A stretch of 64,000 nucleotides of DNA from Conchocele bisecta (lineage: Eukaryota; Mollusca; Bivalvia; Lucinida; Thyasiridae), in contig CM055279.1 of the NCBI GenBank assembly GCA_029237695.1, positions 4,544,323 through 4,608,322 on the forward strand. The letters run 5' to 3'. Of this stretch, positions 9,749 to 19,548 are shown piece after piece. Position 1 is the stretch's first letter. The number at the start of each line of letters is the position of its first letter. A program made the translations under genes and the position numbers. A model generated the notes under the pieces. That model was not told the origin of the DNA. It was given only the letters and a program-made list of their open reading frames with translations, and searched no databases.

Positions 9749-12101
9749 CTGTGATGAAAAATAAATCGGTCTCGGACGGATATTTTTATCACAATCCCTC
9801 GAACAGTAAATGCACTCACTTCCTTACTTCGACGAATGTATGTCCGGCGTTAACTACACGATAGCCCAAGGTTCCACAAAACCGCATATAGCTTAGCGGA
9901 CTGTTAATTGTTAATAGTAACTTCTGTTAGCTTAATGGACTGTTAAACATGATTTAACAGTCAGTTAAGCTAACAGAAGCATTGAGCAACTGATCCCTGG
10001 TTACACTAGCAAGGATTTTAGACCACGAACTACATAATAAATAAATATTTTATCACAGATCCTTTCGAAACTCCGAAGAAGTCTCCAAACATTTTGATAA
10101 CCCCTCGCACGGTACTAAATGTACTCACTTCTGTACTTCGACGAACGCGTGTCCGGCTTTATCTGCGTGACACACGTACTGTTCACACGGCGTTTTGCTC
10201 GTCCATGTTTGCCCAGTTTGATACACGTATCCACCCGCGTCTTTGCATGGCCCTAAAAATGAAGCCTTCTATATATCGCTGGTTTAAATGTTGTAGTCTG
10301 CTGTTTTTGTTTTATTATTCCATTTTCCTTGAATACAAACACTGTTTGTCAGCACATATGAATAACCCCTCATACCGTAACTCTGCACACGTTTGCACTT
10401 CGACAATATTTGACTGGGTTGTCGTCTAGTTTTAATTTCCAGTTTCTCTCAATAAAAGACGGGCTGCCCGCACTTGAACCACGTTTTTTTGTATTGACAA
10501 ATAAAACGATTTTCAGAGACAAAAGAAATTGTTATATTGTAAATAATTAAGCATTGAACTTGTATTGTTAATCTAATATGTGGCTGTGACTGCAGACATG
10601 TGACTTATGGGTTTTAGCGACCAGTATATATCCAGATCAGCCTGTGCATCTTCACAGTCTGATCAGGGTTCGCACTGTTCGTTATGCCATCAATGAAACA
10701 CCTTAAAGGTGCATGCACAGTCAGTAGGCACACAATGTTCTTTATATCAGAGACATCATCCGAGACATTTTCATTCACCATTGCCCCATGTATTGATTGG
10801 CATGATTATAAATGTTGTATAAGACGTAAATTCCCACATTGATACCAGGGGCGATACAATGTTTCCTTAAAATGTTAAAGGACATTACTGTTTATTCTCT
10901 GTATTTATTTTTTGATGTGCAATGATCACACTATATAATCTTTCGAAAATATTATTTTTTCAGGTGTCGCATTTAATTAGTATAAATAATTAAAAAATAC
11001 CATTCCACATTTGCATATGAAAATAGCCTGATACCACCGCGCGTCACTATCAGTAAAATAAATATTACTAAATAATTATATCTGAAAAGTGGGCGCTCGT
11101 GATTGTTAGAACTGGTGGAATAGTGACACACTTGTACACTTATTTAATTCCATAAAGAACATGTGCCTACTGAGTGGACATGTACCTTTAAATGACGTAA
11201 ACATTTGACGAAATTTGCATAGCAAGTGTGGAATTCTGCATTTGTTAGGAAAATGTCGTCATCTTTAGACAATATTTACAGAAAAGATTACAGTTTCTGT
11301 AAATATATTTCAAGAAAAATCGCACATGTTCTTAGGTACAAAATCATATGGCGTGTTTCAATTATGAGGTAGGCCTAATATTAACACCGGCAGTAGTGTA
11401 TATAGTGAATAGTAGGTTAGTGCCGTGACAGATATCTGGCAAGGCTTAGGAAACGGGATGGGCGAGGCTCTGTCGAGCACATCCCGTTTCCGTGCCGCGC
11501 AAGATATTTTTTCCCATTCACGGCACTAACCTACTATTCTATTTTCACTACAAATAGCTTTAAAATGCAAAAAAATAACCCCAGCCGAATCCTCAAAATC
11601 GGAGAATCGACTATTATGACAACCGCACATATTCATACGCAGTGATTAGGTCGTATTGACAGAATATCAAAAATGTTTCACGGTACCGTGTTTCACGGCA
11701 CATACGCACTGATAGTGACGCGCGGTGGTATCAGGCTGTTTTCATATGCAAATGAGCATTGCTATTTTTTAATTATTTTTGCTAAATAAATGCGTCACAT
11801 GAAAATATAATATTTTCTACAGATTATAAAGTATGATCATTGCACATCAAAAAATAAATACAGAGAATAAATAGTAGAGTCCGTTTTAAGGAAACACGGT
11901 TGTCGCCCCTGATATCAGTATGGACAATTACATCTGATATCAAATGTATAATAATACCAATCGATACGTGGGGTAACGGTGAATGAATGTTTATTTTGCC
12001 AGAAATAACAGACCGGATAAATATAAATTACCGTATCGGATATCACAGGAGATAATTCCCAACGCCAATGCACAAACTACGTATGTCAACACACTTGTCA
12101 T
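9577..12101 (-). CDS. Single-domain von Willebrand factor C (SVWC) secreted protein
   Basis: Join complement(9577..9748, 10129..10252, 12032..12101), 121 residues. Exon 1 gives a signal peptide (MTSVLTYVVCALALGIIS, cleavage near residue 19). The mature part has eight cysteines at 26, 46, 51, 66, 75, 88, 89 and 94 in the SVWC pattern, with GQTW, PCEQYVC and YPDCCPTPAC. A 26-residue tail follows, ending in GHGRR. Junction phases 1 and 2 match at both introns. SVWC proteins in arthropods and molluscs are small secreted factors often induced by infection or nutrition (insect Vago is one); the role of this one is not shown. The start is the only ATG before the hydrophobic core, preceded by CAACAAA. 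A family A MITE ends 50 bp upstream. Confidence 0.8.
9820..9893 (-). pseudogene. Truncated duplicate of SVWC exon 2, in intron 2
   Basis: Keeps AGHTFVEVR, a split codon and the donor AA|GTGAGT followed by GCATTTACTGTTCGAGGGAT, parallel to exon 2 (AGHAFVEVQ, AA|GTGAGT). The first half of the exon and its acceptor are missing; a hairpin at 9921-9980 abuts the break. It cannot supply a full SVWC half-domain. Confidence 0.65.
9921..9980. repeat. Hairpin in SVWC intron 2
   Basis: CTTCTGTTAGCTTA and TGGACTGTTAAA are mirrored by TTTAACAGTCAGTTAAGCTA and CAGAAG. Arms of about 25 nt with small bulges. Confidence 0.6.
10129..10252 (-). CDS. SVWC exon 2: first half of the domain
   Basis: Acceptor TTTTTAG, then two bases and PCKDAGGYVYQTGQTW, later PCEQYVC and AGHAFVEVQ. 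Donor CAGAA|GTGAGT, phase 2. It carries three of the eight mature cysteines. Two degenerate copies of its 3' end are at 9820-9893 and 10361-10410. Confidence 0.8.
10361..10410 (-). pseudogene. Degenerate duplicate of SVWC exon 2 end, in intron 1
   Basis: The plus-strand string AATAACCCCTCATACCGTAA, then CACTTCGACAA, parallels ATAACCCCTCGCACGGTACT and TACTTCGACGA at the true exon 2 border. The donor GT has been lost, so this is a dead copy. Confidence 0.5.
10578..10702. mobile_element. MITE family A, left part
   Basis: Left end ATGTGGCTGTGACTGCAG through CATCAATGAAACACC, then cut off where the family H end (TTAAAGGTGCATGCACAG) begins at 10703. Family H or its carrier therefore interrupts this MITE. 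Confidence 0.65.
10703..11990. mobile_element. Composite foldback of families G and H in SVWC intron 1
   Basis: Family H ends: 10703-10745 and, inverted, 11150-11196 (CTCAGTAGGCACA). Family G arms: 10766-11055 and, inverted, 11706-11989, about 285 bp each, sharing GATACCACCGCGCGTCACTA and TTTGATGTGCAATGATCA. Between the G arms are a family B fragment (11205-11360) and a 22-bp-arm hairpin (11407-11539). No coding frame. It fills most of SVWC intron 1 and could form a very large stem. Confidence 0.65.
11407..11539. repeat. 22-bp inverted repeat within the composite foldback
   Basis: Arms 11407-11428 and 11518-11539 (GAATAGTAGGTTAGTGCCGT and complement) are perfect. Inside, GGAAACGGGATG pairs with CATCCCGTTTCC, giving a nested second stem. 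Confidence 0.75.
12032..12101 (-). CDS. SVWC exon 1: signal peptide
   Basis: ATG at 12101-12099 begins 23 codons plus one base, ending at donor ACG|GTAATT (phase 1). A CAG at about 14 nt upstream of the ATG could be the acceptor of a 5' UTR intron, which would put the MITE at 12151-12394 inside that intron. Confidence 0.72.
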
Positions 12102-12150
12102 TTTGTTGTAATGAACTGTTTCAATAGGTCGCTTATCGTGATTGCATGAC

Positions 12151-12394
12151 ATATGTGGCGGTGACTGGAGAAATGGGGCTTATGGGTATTGCGATCAGTG
12201 TTGATCCAGATCAGACTATGCATCCGCACAGTCTGATCTGGATCAACACTGTTCGCGATTCCATCCACGAAGCACCCTTCATGCTTCTGACAAGCGATAT
12301 AGATCGTTATGATGCTACAAGAGTGTGTCATTTGATCTGGAGATACACTGGTCACAAATCCAATAAGCCCCATTTCTCCAGTCACAGCCACATT
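12151..12394. mobile_element. MITE family A, complete copy upstream of the SVWC gene
   Basis: Both ends present (ATGTGGCGGTGACTGGAGAA left, TCTCCAGTCACAGCCACAT right) with the internal palindrome at about 12210-12252. Open frames on both strands (97 and 94 codons) are TIR by-products. It lies 50 bp upstream of the SVWC ATG, in the promoter, 5' UTR or a 5' UTR intron. Confidence 0.8.
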
Positions 12395-12439
12395 TCAGAT
12401 TGTGTACCGAAGACGATGGGCGATATTTAATGAAATAAA

Positions 12440-12540
12440 TTACAATCACAATTTACATCACAATTTATGTAAATACTGTCAAAGAAAAATCACGCATCGT
12501 CTAAGGTACAAATATTCACTTGGCTCGTCAGTAGTATACG
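12440..12540. repeat. Family B fragment
   Basis: TTTATGTAAATACTG, then AAGAAAAATCACGCATCGTC and AAGGTACAAATATTCAC, a diverged copy of the family B end seen at 9480 and 42780. Confidence 0.5.
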
Positions 12541-12794
12541 TTAGTTTAAACAATATTTATTTCATACATGTGAAATGTACATGGATTTGAAAACAAGCTA
12601 ATAGCTTATATGAATTCATATCCATTATAATTACAACTTGTTTACATACAAGGCAAAGGCATGTGCACAAACAACATTACAAGTACATAATATATCATGG
12701 ATTAGTTATAATTTCCATTATTTGTTTGTAACAAGAGTATGCACATGGTGTAGGTATATGAAATATATTTGGTATACTAGTATGTTGATTTTGT

Positions 12795-12849
12795 GTACGA
12801 TGGTTTCTCGGTTTCTCCCCCGAAAAACCACCCCGAGAAACCATCGTAC
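12795..12849. repeat. 17-bp inverted repeat, followed by TTTCTC-rich hairpins
   Basis: GTACGATGGTTTCTCGG and its complement flank a 21-nt loop. A second stem, CTCGTCGA / TCGACGAG, follows at about 12862-12882. Confidence 0.65.
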
Positions 12850-12929
12850 CTGTAATCGTTTCTCGTCGATTTCTCGACGAGCGGCTTGTTTCCTTCTGTG
12901 TTCTTTTCTCGAGAAACCAATATCAAAGC

Positions 12930-13298
12930 GCATGATCACGTGGTTACAGCAACAACAACAATGGCTGAAAGTGATGAAAGCGTGCCCACTTCAAAGTATT
13001 ATTTGATGAAATATGGCGCAGCAAGCGCGTCTTCATGAGCTGCATTTGGTGGTCCCGGGAGTTCGGCACATACGTATGCCGTTTTTTGCGAAGAATCGAT
13101 TCTTCGCAAAAAAATGACAGAAGTTTGGGCCAAAATACCGAGATCACCAAAAATGCAGCATAACAAGACGCGTTTGATGCGCCATGTTTCATCAAAATCC
13201 GTTACATAATAAGGAGAATATGAAAGAACACTTTGAATTGGAGGCGCTTCTGTAAGTTTCAGTAATTGCTGTTGTTGTTGTAACCACGTGATCATGCA
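12930..13298. mobile_element. MITE family I, copy 1
   Basis: Terminal inverted repeat GCATGATCACGTGGTTACA followed by a (CAA)n run on the left and (TTG)n on the right. The centre is a perfect 32-bp palindrome at 13082-13113 (TTGCGAAGAATCGATTCTTC). The second copy is at 18682-18971. Several frames cross it without conserved protein features. Confidence 0.8.
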
Positions 13299-13305
13299 CC
13301 TTGTA

Positions 13306-13550
13306 TAATAGTGGCCGTTACTGGAGAAATTGGGCCTGTGTGTTTTGTAACTAATAGTGTATATCCAGATCAGCCTTTTCATCCGTACATTCCGACCAGG
13401 ATCTGCACTGTTACCGATTCCATCAATGAAACACCAGCCATGCTTCTAACAGACACAATAGATAGTTAGTATGTTACATAAGTGTGCTATTTGATCAGGA
13501 GCTGCACTGGTCATAAATCCCACACGCCCCATTTCTCCAGTCACATCCAC
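13306..13550. mobile_element. MITE family A, complete but diverged
   Basis: GTGGCCGTTACTGGAGAAAT on the left, CCCATTTCTCCAGTCACA on the right, with CATCAATGAAACACC inside. Directly abuts the family I element. Confidence 0.7.
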
Positions 13551-13590
13551 AACTGTGTACATTGCAATCAGTGGACATATTGATTTAAGT

Positions 13591-13684
13591 TCATGGTGTT
13601 TAACGGTCTGTCAACAGAACAGCTAAGGTCATTGTAGGCCGGGCTAACAGGGTCGAATCCCATATTTCACCTGCTGAGATGGTG
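13591..13684 (-). mobile_element. SINE family J fragment (tail half)
   Basis: TGGTGTTTAACGG, CAGCTAAGGTCATTGTAGGC and GGGTCGAATCCC. The last is a good RNA polymerase III B box. It is the reverse of the tail half of the full copies at 56808 and 58047. Confidence 0.6.
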
Positions 13685-13805
13685 GTGGTAGGGTGTATGG
13701 ATGATGATAATGAGGTATTATGAGATATCGAACATCTTCTTAGGTACACTTATCGACACTGTTAACACCAGTCTTTGTCACTATTTGAATGCGTCCATAC
13801 ACGCT

Positions 13806-14113
13806 TTAGTATGAGAACTTATAATGTGTCACACTGTGAGACTTAAGATGCGCCTGTTGTGTGAATGAGCGTTTACAAATATCGCATGAGAACGGCCTTT
13901 CTCCCGTATGTATACGGATATGGTCCGTCAAATGTCCACGCTGGATGAAGGTTTTCTCACAGTGCGGGCAACCATAGGGACGACCTATGCCCGCGGGTCC
14001 CGGGGTGCCTCTGTAGTAACCCTGTGATGAATTTGGTTGGTGTACTGGCGTATTGTCAACTGGTTGGACACCGATACGATGTCTTTGTGTTGGTCGTTGG
14101 ACAGGGATGTCAA
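13806..14113 (-). CDS. C2H2 zinc-finger protein, last exon (two fingers)
   Basis: Acceptor ATTTTCCAG, then phase 1 entry with DIPVQRPTQRHRIG, a Gln/Pro/Gly-rich linker, and two fingers: CPHC-x12-HIRIH, TGERPF linker, CDIC-x12-HSVTH, ending KFSY and TAA at 13806. All eight zinc ligands and the classical linker are present, so DNA binding is likely; the target is unknown. Upstream exons were not found on the minus strand inside the window: 14114-14160 stays open but reads as intron, and family C sequence follows. Two terminal fingers is short for the family, so the remainder of the protein must be encoded further upstream or this is a small factor. Confidence 0.7.
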
Positions 14114-14154
14114 CTGGAAAATTAATAAAAAATACAGGACGAGTGTCTTTCGAT

Positions 14155-14640
14155 ATCAAGTTTAATAGGCTTGACTTCGAAAAAAGCCGAGCCTGATAAA
14201 CGTGATATCAACAGACATGACTGGTATACTGTTTATCAGATAACCTGCCCTGCATTGACCGAATATGTACTGACTAATACCATATATTTATATCAGGCAT
14301 TGAGCTGATACCAAATCCAGGTTACATATGAAAACTGACGTTTCATCGGTCACGTGACGTTACCGAATTATGTCAGTGTAATTATGACGCAACGCAAACA
14401 AGTCTGCGTTCTGTCCATAGATAACGACGTCATATGTGGTCATTTACGAGCATAAGCCATTACCTGATAACTATAATACCAGGCTACTGTCTTTTGATAT
14501 CAAGCTTATCAGGCTCGCCTAGGAAAAGGGTAGGACTTTCTCGACTTGCCCAGGAATTCCTACCGTTTCCGAGCCGATCCTGATAAACTTGATATCAGAA
14601 TACACCATGCTGGTATTCTATTTATTAGGTAACTTTTTCT
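14155..14640. mobile_element. Family C element, copy 2
   Basis: Starts with a small GATATCAAGTTTAATAGG hairpin, then the same ordered landmarks as the 7600-7985 copy: TGACCGAATATGTACTGA, TTCTGTCCATAGATAACGAC, a second GATATCAAGCTTATCAGGCT hairpin (14497-14602) and CTGGTATTCTATTTAT at the end. Another end fragment is at 19640-19700. Confidence 0.65.
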
Positions 14641-14742
14641 GCTGTCAGATGGTAAATATAAACTAGTTTTGAGCGTGAACATGTGACATCGTGTCATTAC
14701 ACTGACGTCATTGGGCAACGTCATGTGACACCATTCGACAAA

Positions 14743-14773
14743 AGATTGATTGATTGATTGATTGATTGATTGA
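14743..14773. repeat. (GATT)n microsatellite
   Basis: About seven repeats of ATTG next to the TGGTGTTTAACGG end of a SINE fragment; probably the SINE tail. Confidence 0.8.
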
Positions 14774-14775
14774 GT

Positions 14776-14995
14776 AATGGTGTTTAACGGCCTATCCACA
14801 GCTAATGTCATTTAAGGCCTGACCAACAGTTGGACTATCCCGTATTTAACCTGTCCATCATGAGTGAAATTCCTAAAATTAGAACTGAATATTTATATAA
14901 AAATATATATTCAGCCCTGACATTAGAACAACAGCTAAGGTCATTTAAGGCCGGGCCAACCGGTTCGATCCCGCATTTAAACTGCTGCATTGGAT
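14776..14995 (-). mobile_element. Two SINE family J fragments in tandem
   Basis: 14776-14932 runs from the tail (TGGTGTTTAACGGCCTATC) through ATTAGAACTGAATA to CAGCCCTGACATTAGAA. 14931-14990 repeats CAGCTAAGGTCATTTAAGGC and GGTTCGATCCCGC (B box). Both are in minus orientation relative to the full copies. Confidence 0.6.
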
Positions 14996-15077
14996 ATCGT
15001 ATCAAGTCAATTCCTTATGCGACTTTATGTTATCAGTGCGTACGTATTCGGCCAATACAAAGCTCGTTACCAGGCAC

Positions 15078-15285
15078 GGGGGCCGTTTCACTAAAGTTCG
15101 TACGACTAAAATGTTCGTAAGTGCAAATTTAGGATCGTCTGGAAATTTCAAATAATGGATCTACATGAATTGTTCAATAAATGTAAACACTTATTGGAAA
15201 CATTGTTAATGTGAAATTTACAGACTATCATCATTTTGCAGTTACGAACATTTTAGTCGTACGAAGTTTAGTGAAATGGCCCCCT
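15078..15285. mobile_element. MITE family N, copy 1
   Basis: Inverted ends GGGGGCCGTTTCACTAAAGT ... TTTAGTGAAATGGCCCCC, with TTCGTACGACTAAAATGTTC subterminal. 208 bp. The second copy is at 53709-53951; a right end alone is at 7545. Confidence 0.8.
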
Positions 15286-15467
15286 GTTTTCGTGTGTGTA
15301 CGAACAAGGAGTTAATATGGCATTTAATATGTCCACAGCTGTTGGATATAGGATAAGGTCATAGCAAGTTCTTCCTCTGTTAAGCGTCCGCGTGAGAGTA
15401 TGCTATTTTACACTAATTACTGGTGAATTAATATGAAAATTGATTTGGGACTTGTCTAAGTTATAAT
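15286..15467. other. Intergenic, nothing recognised
   Basis: No coding frame or shared repeat seen between two short elements. Confidence 0.4.
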
Positions 15468-15710
15468 TCCAGCACAAAACTATTTACACAATTCCCTAGC
15501 ATTTGATTGGCCCGTAGCAAGTCTCTGTCAAATATATATATCCCAGTAAACTCCCACGCCGAAATTTTCTTGATGAATTTATTTCAAATGCTGGAATCAT
15601 AAGGAAGGAATGGCCTTTTTGTGGAAATTATTAGGGCATAAACTTGGAAAAGTCGCGGCAATACTGGACGAAGGTCGGAAAAAAGGCCATTCATTCCTAT
15701 ATTAAATCCG
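15468..15710. mobile_element. Family E element, copy 2
   Basis: Starts ATAATTCCAGCACAAAACTA, contains TATCCCAGTAAACTCCCA and AATGCTGGAATCATAAGGAA, then the AAACTTGGAAAAGTCGCGG arm. The second hairpin arm is shortened to AAAAAAGGCCATTCATTCCT. Best full copy: 26565-26905. Confidence 0.7.
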
Positions 15711-15771
15711 TTCATAAATTTACACTTAATAACTTTAATAAGAGCGTTTTTTTATTATTTAGCGGCAATTT

Positions 15772-15842
15772 AAATTTATGTTAAAAACTTCATCAACCCT
15801 TTGCACACTGTAAAGGGTTGAGGAAGTTTTTAACATAAATTT
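15772..15842. repeat. 30-bp inverted repeat
   Basis: AAATTTATGTTAAAAACTTC at 15772 and its complement ending at 15842, with one mismatch, around an 11-nt loop. Confidence 0.75.
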
Positions 15843-16010
15843 ACATTGTTTTTATGTTCAAAGCCTTGTTTGTTTTTACCGGATACGTAAGTAGGTTTGG
15901 CTATCCAGGTGGACGCTTAACAGGGAAACACAATGGCATGGCGTAACTAACGCTGAAATTAGACAATAATAAAATACATGTACGAAATGAACATCATTGA
16001 CTGGACATAA

Positions 16011-16233
16011 TTTGTGGCTGTATCTAGAGAAATTGGGCTTATGGATGTTGCCACCAGTGGAGATCCGCACAGTCTGATCAGGATCTGCACCGTTCGCAAT
16101 TCCATCACCGAAGCACCCGCCATGCTTCTAACAAGCAATACAGATCGTTATCAAGCTACACGGGTGTGCTATTTGATCAGGAGCTACACTGGTCACAAAT
16201 ACCATAAGCCCCATTTCTCGAGTCACAGCCATA
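16011..16233. mobile_element. MITE family A copy
   Basis: TGTGGCTGTATCTAGAGAAA on the left and CATTTCTCGAGTCACAGCCA on the right. The internal palindrome is shortened. 223 bp. Confidence 0.72.
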
Positions 16234-16391
16234 TTTACATTTACACAGGTGATTGAATTTCTCTCCATTCCGAACTTGACTTTGAATATCTGATATAACT
16301 TATCTAAATCACGTTGAGTGAACATAAAAATCTGAACGTCCTGAAATCCTTCGCAGTATGTGTTTGTGGATGACACGTAAACTAATAATTG

Positions 16392-16460
16392 AAGGTACAT
16401 GTACATACCCACTCAGTAGGCACAAACTGTTCTTTACACGAATTAAATAAGTGTATCATT
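16392..16460. mobile_element. Family H end fragment
   Basis: AGGTACATGTACATACC, then CACTCAGTAGGCACAAACTG and AATTAAATAAGTGTA, as in the complete element at 34888-35069. No matching right end nearby. Confidence 0.6.
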
Positions 16461-16546
16461 CTTGGTCATTTATCTGAGGTGATAATGTTTGTTCGCGATC
16501 ACATGTCACACAACGTTTGGTTGAGAATGTTCAAATGCCTGATTTA

Positions 16547-16615
16547 CAGTGAAACATCTCTAAGCCGGACACCTTGGGGATCTCCCAGGGTGTCCGGCTT
16601 AGAGCGGTTTCACTG
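16547..16615. mobile_element. 69-bp pogo-like hairpin MITE with TA duplication
   Basis: CAGTGAAACATCTCTAAGCC and its near complement form arms of about 30 bp around a GGGATC core. TA dinucleotides flank at 16545-16546 and 16616-16617. CAGT..AACC-type ends with TA duplication are usual for pogo/Tigger elements; this is close to the smallest possible form. Confidence 0.65.
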
Positions 16616-16839
16616 TAGGCAGTTATAGTCGATATTTTGTTACCATGGCAATTTATATTCCTGTTACTTGTACGATCACTGATAATCTGTGTCTAAATGG
16701 GTGATACAACTTCAAAGTAGCTGAATGGCGAACAGTAATGCTATAATACGACTACACGGCGGTACAGGCTGGTATGGACCTACACTTTTAAACGCAAGGA
16801 GCCTGGTTTGTCAAATCGTGGTCACGTGAACGATATATC

Positions 16840-17215
16840 TTAATATCATAATTTTTGGCGGCCATCTTGGATTATAGGCGACGATCCAAAACAAAATTAT
16901 TTTATTACACAGGTGTGCGGGTTTCTGTGCATCGTAGTTATAATTGATCAGTTTTGTATAGTTTTTGAATGCATTGCTATATTCAAAATGGCCGCCGAAA
17001 TATAAATGACCGTCAAATATGTTAATTAACGTGTGCGCTCTTTCATAAATAAAACCATTTGAATATGTAGTAAATGTCTACTTGCTGGTGTAAGGTGGTT
17101 TTCTCCGGGTACTCCGGTTTCTTCCACCAGAAAAGTAATTTAGGTCTCACGGGATAGTGGGCGGCTAGTTTTAAAAAGGGGGTGGACGATTTTCTATATA
17201 CTTCACTACCGACCC
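16840..17215. repeat. Unnamed repeats
   Basis: GGCGGCCATCTTGGATT at 16857 faces AAAATGGCCGCC at 16986. At 17090-17215 GGTTTTCTCCGGGTACTCCG and the segment shared with 8886-8955 mark an element end. No coding. Confidence 0.45.
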
Positions 17216-17885
17216 TGCAAGCTACACCAGTATGCCTAGAAAAATAGGTTTATGAATATTTCTCGACTTTGGGAGGCTTGACTATGTGTATTTTTAGAGT
17301 AGTTCATAATTCTACGAAACTGAATGTTAGCTCTGGTTGATTTTGACATCTTGTAAAATGGCGCATGTTATGCTGTCTGGCCGGTACGGTTTCGCGTCAG
17401 AATTTAAGGTATTTTTCAGGCATTTGTAGGGAAAATTTGAGGTGGTTATGACCCCGCTTTGGAATCATATTCAGGAAATGGTGTGGTGTTACAAGTGATA
17501 GAACAAAACATAACAAAGTATATGTGCCTCATGTTTTCATGAAAACAATTCCGACAAATTCAGTCGTGTTGAAATTTCTGACCAAAAATAGGTGGGTGAG
17601 GAAACTTTGTAAAACAGTAATTAAACACATCTGATGCGGTTACTGCATTTTTATTGTGGCGCGCGATTTGTACTTCATTTTTCAATATTTGTCGAAAGAG
17701 CCTCCTTAACTGATTGTGAGAGGCGGTGATTTGTATAAGTCACCCGCCGCCCTCAGAAAAGCAGTCAATTTTGGATATTTTCAACCGTCACGTGATGCCT
17801 TAGCAACTTGAGTTTAGATCGGAATTGTAAGATCGGGCTTACACTACACTTTAAATATTATATTTCAAACAAAACTCGCTTGAAG
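17216..17885. other. Intergenic, one shared segment
   Basis: 17755-17805 (CTCAGAAAAGCAGTCAATTT, then CGTGATGCCTTAG) matches 33120-33175. Otherwise nothing recognised. Confidence 0.4.
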
Positions 17886-18145
17886 AGACTACTGTCTGTT
17901 CCACGTTTTGCTGCCGACAAACTTTTGGCTATTAAACACATTAAATCTAAAAAGAAATTAAAAGTAAGTACTTTTTCATCAATAACAAAAAAGTCACCCT
18001 CCCCAAAAGGTTTTGTTTGATGAAATTCCATCAAATATTGATTTTATTGCGAAAAACGATTTTCCCATGGGAATTTAACATGGGGGCTAAAATATATTTT
18101 TTTAATTATTTTTATTTGTAGACCGATTTTCAAAATCTAACTTTT
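17886..18145. mobile_element. Foldback family D, left arm copy
   Basis: Same shoulder TGTCTGTTCCACGTTTTGCT and arm (AATATTGATTTTATTGCG, GGGAATTTAACATG) as 1575-1790. The right arm is absent. Confidence 0.65.
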
Positions 18146-18163
18146 GTTTTATTAATTAAATGC

Positions 18164-18460
18164 TAATCAAATAACAAACTCCTATAGCACACCCATGTAG
18201 CCTGATAATGATAGTGTTTGCTCGTTATCAGCATCATGGGTGCGTCATTGATGTAATGGCGAACAGTGCAGATATTGATCAAACTGTGCGGATGCACAGG
18301 CTGATCTGGATCTATACTGGTCACAAAATCCATAAGCCCAATTTCTCCAGCCACAGCCACATACGTGTTACTTGGCTTTGTGACCAGTATAGAACCATAT
18401 CAGGCTGCACTACCATTCGGTCAGTTCACGGTCTGCACTGTTCGCCATTCAGTCGGGTAA
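18164..18460. mobile_element. MITE family A, truncated copy plus fragment
   Basis: Right half ends CAATTTCTCCAGCCACAGCC at 18362. An inverted repeat of TCATTATCAGG/ACCCATG type occupies the left. 18363-18460 carries a second partial unit (CTGCACTGTTCGCCATTCAG). Confidence 0.55.
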
Positions 18461-18681
18461 ACATCCATCAAAAGCTGGCTAATTACTAGCTGACTAATCT
18501 GGATCTACACTGTTTGAAACCATTGGATTTTGATACTAGTATACTCAATGGATTAATGAGTTTTTTTTTACCGATATGATACATTTTTTATGACACTATA
18601 TGCTCTGTTTTTATACATATTTACAACGAAATACATCATATAGATCTGTCAAAAATATGTACGATTATAGTAAAACCAATG

Positions 18682-18971
18682 TGTATGATCACGTGGTACT
18701 AACAACAACAACAGGTACTGAAATTTCCATAATCCATCTGATTCAAGGTACGTGAAATATGGCACATCAAACGCGTCTTGTTAAGCTGCATTTGGTGGTG
18801 TCTGTATTTTCGCCTAAACTTCTATCGTTTTTGCGAAGAATCGATTTCCGTGTGGGGAAATCGATTCTTCGCAAAAACGACATAAGTCTGTACCGAACGA
18901 ACTCCCTATAAAATAATACTTACTTTGGAGTGGGCAACGTTGTTGTTGTTGTAACCACGTGATCATGCACC
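18682..18971. mobile_element. MITE family I, copy 2
   Basis: GTATGATCACGTGGTACTAA with a CAA run on the left and TTGTTGTTGTAACCACGTGA on the right. The centre has TTGCGAAGAATCGATTT facing AAATCGATTCTTCGCAA around a short insert. Confidence 0.8.
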
Positions 18972-19545
18972 TTGAAAACTATAAAATTTAAAAAAAAAAT
19001 CATAGTATATTTTGATTATTTTGAATCTTAATTTATCTTGATAATTTTATTTTACCGGTACTTGTTCTTTATATATATACAATGTATGTAAATCAGCGAT
19101 GTATTTGTGTGCAATTGTTCTTTCAACAGAATTGTGAAATTAATATTCACAGAAACATCGTGTAAACGATTTTGTTTCATGTCGAATTAGGCGCCGGATT
19201 CCTGACGAAATCGCACTCAGCTACATGTAGAAGATACAGCATAAAAACATTTTTGTCTTTTGCGCCGGTTACTAGATTAAAAATGTGTTGATGCGATAGC
19301 TCTAAGAAGAGCCGAGCGGCATTTCATCAGGAAACTGGTGCAATTTTTACACCGGTGCGGAGTGCAGTACCAGTGATATGATGACATGAGTAACATTGTC
19401 TTCTTGATCAGATTAAACAGCGATTGAATTGAACCGTGTGTAATGCCTTTCTCAATACAGTCTACCCCAGCCCCACGTCGGCAATATTGCTTGTAAATTA
19501 TGATTGATGTAACGACTGTAGAAATAGCAGGGAATATACATAGCC
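18972..19545. other. Intergenic, nothing recognised
   Basis: AT-rich sequence. An open minus frame at 19277-19588 has no recognisable features and runs into a SINE fragment. Confidence 0.4.
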
Positions 19546-19548
19546 CCG

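Noticed and set aside
12098..12430. 97- and 94-codon frames on opposite strands
   Set aside because: Both are read-through of a family A MITE; the minus one only reaches the true SVWC start region in another frame.
14950..14990. tRNA gene suggested by GGTTCGATCCC
   Set aside because: No cloverleaf or acceptor stem; the motif is the B box of a SINE fragment.
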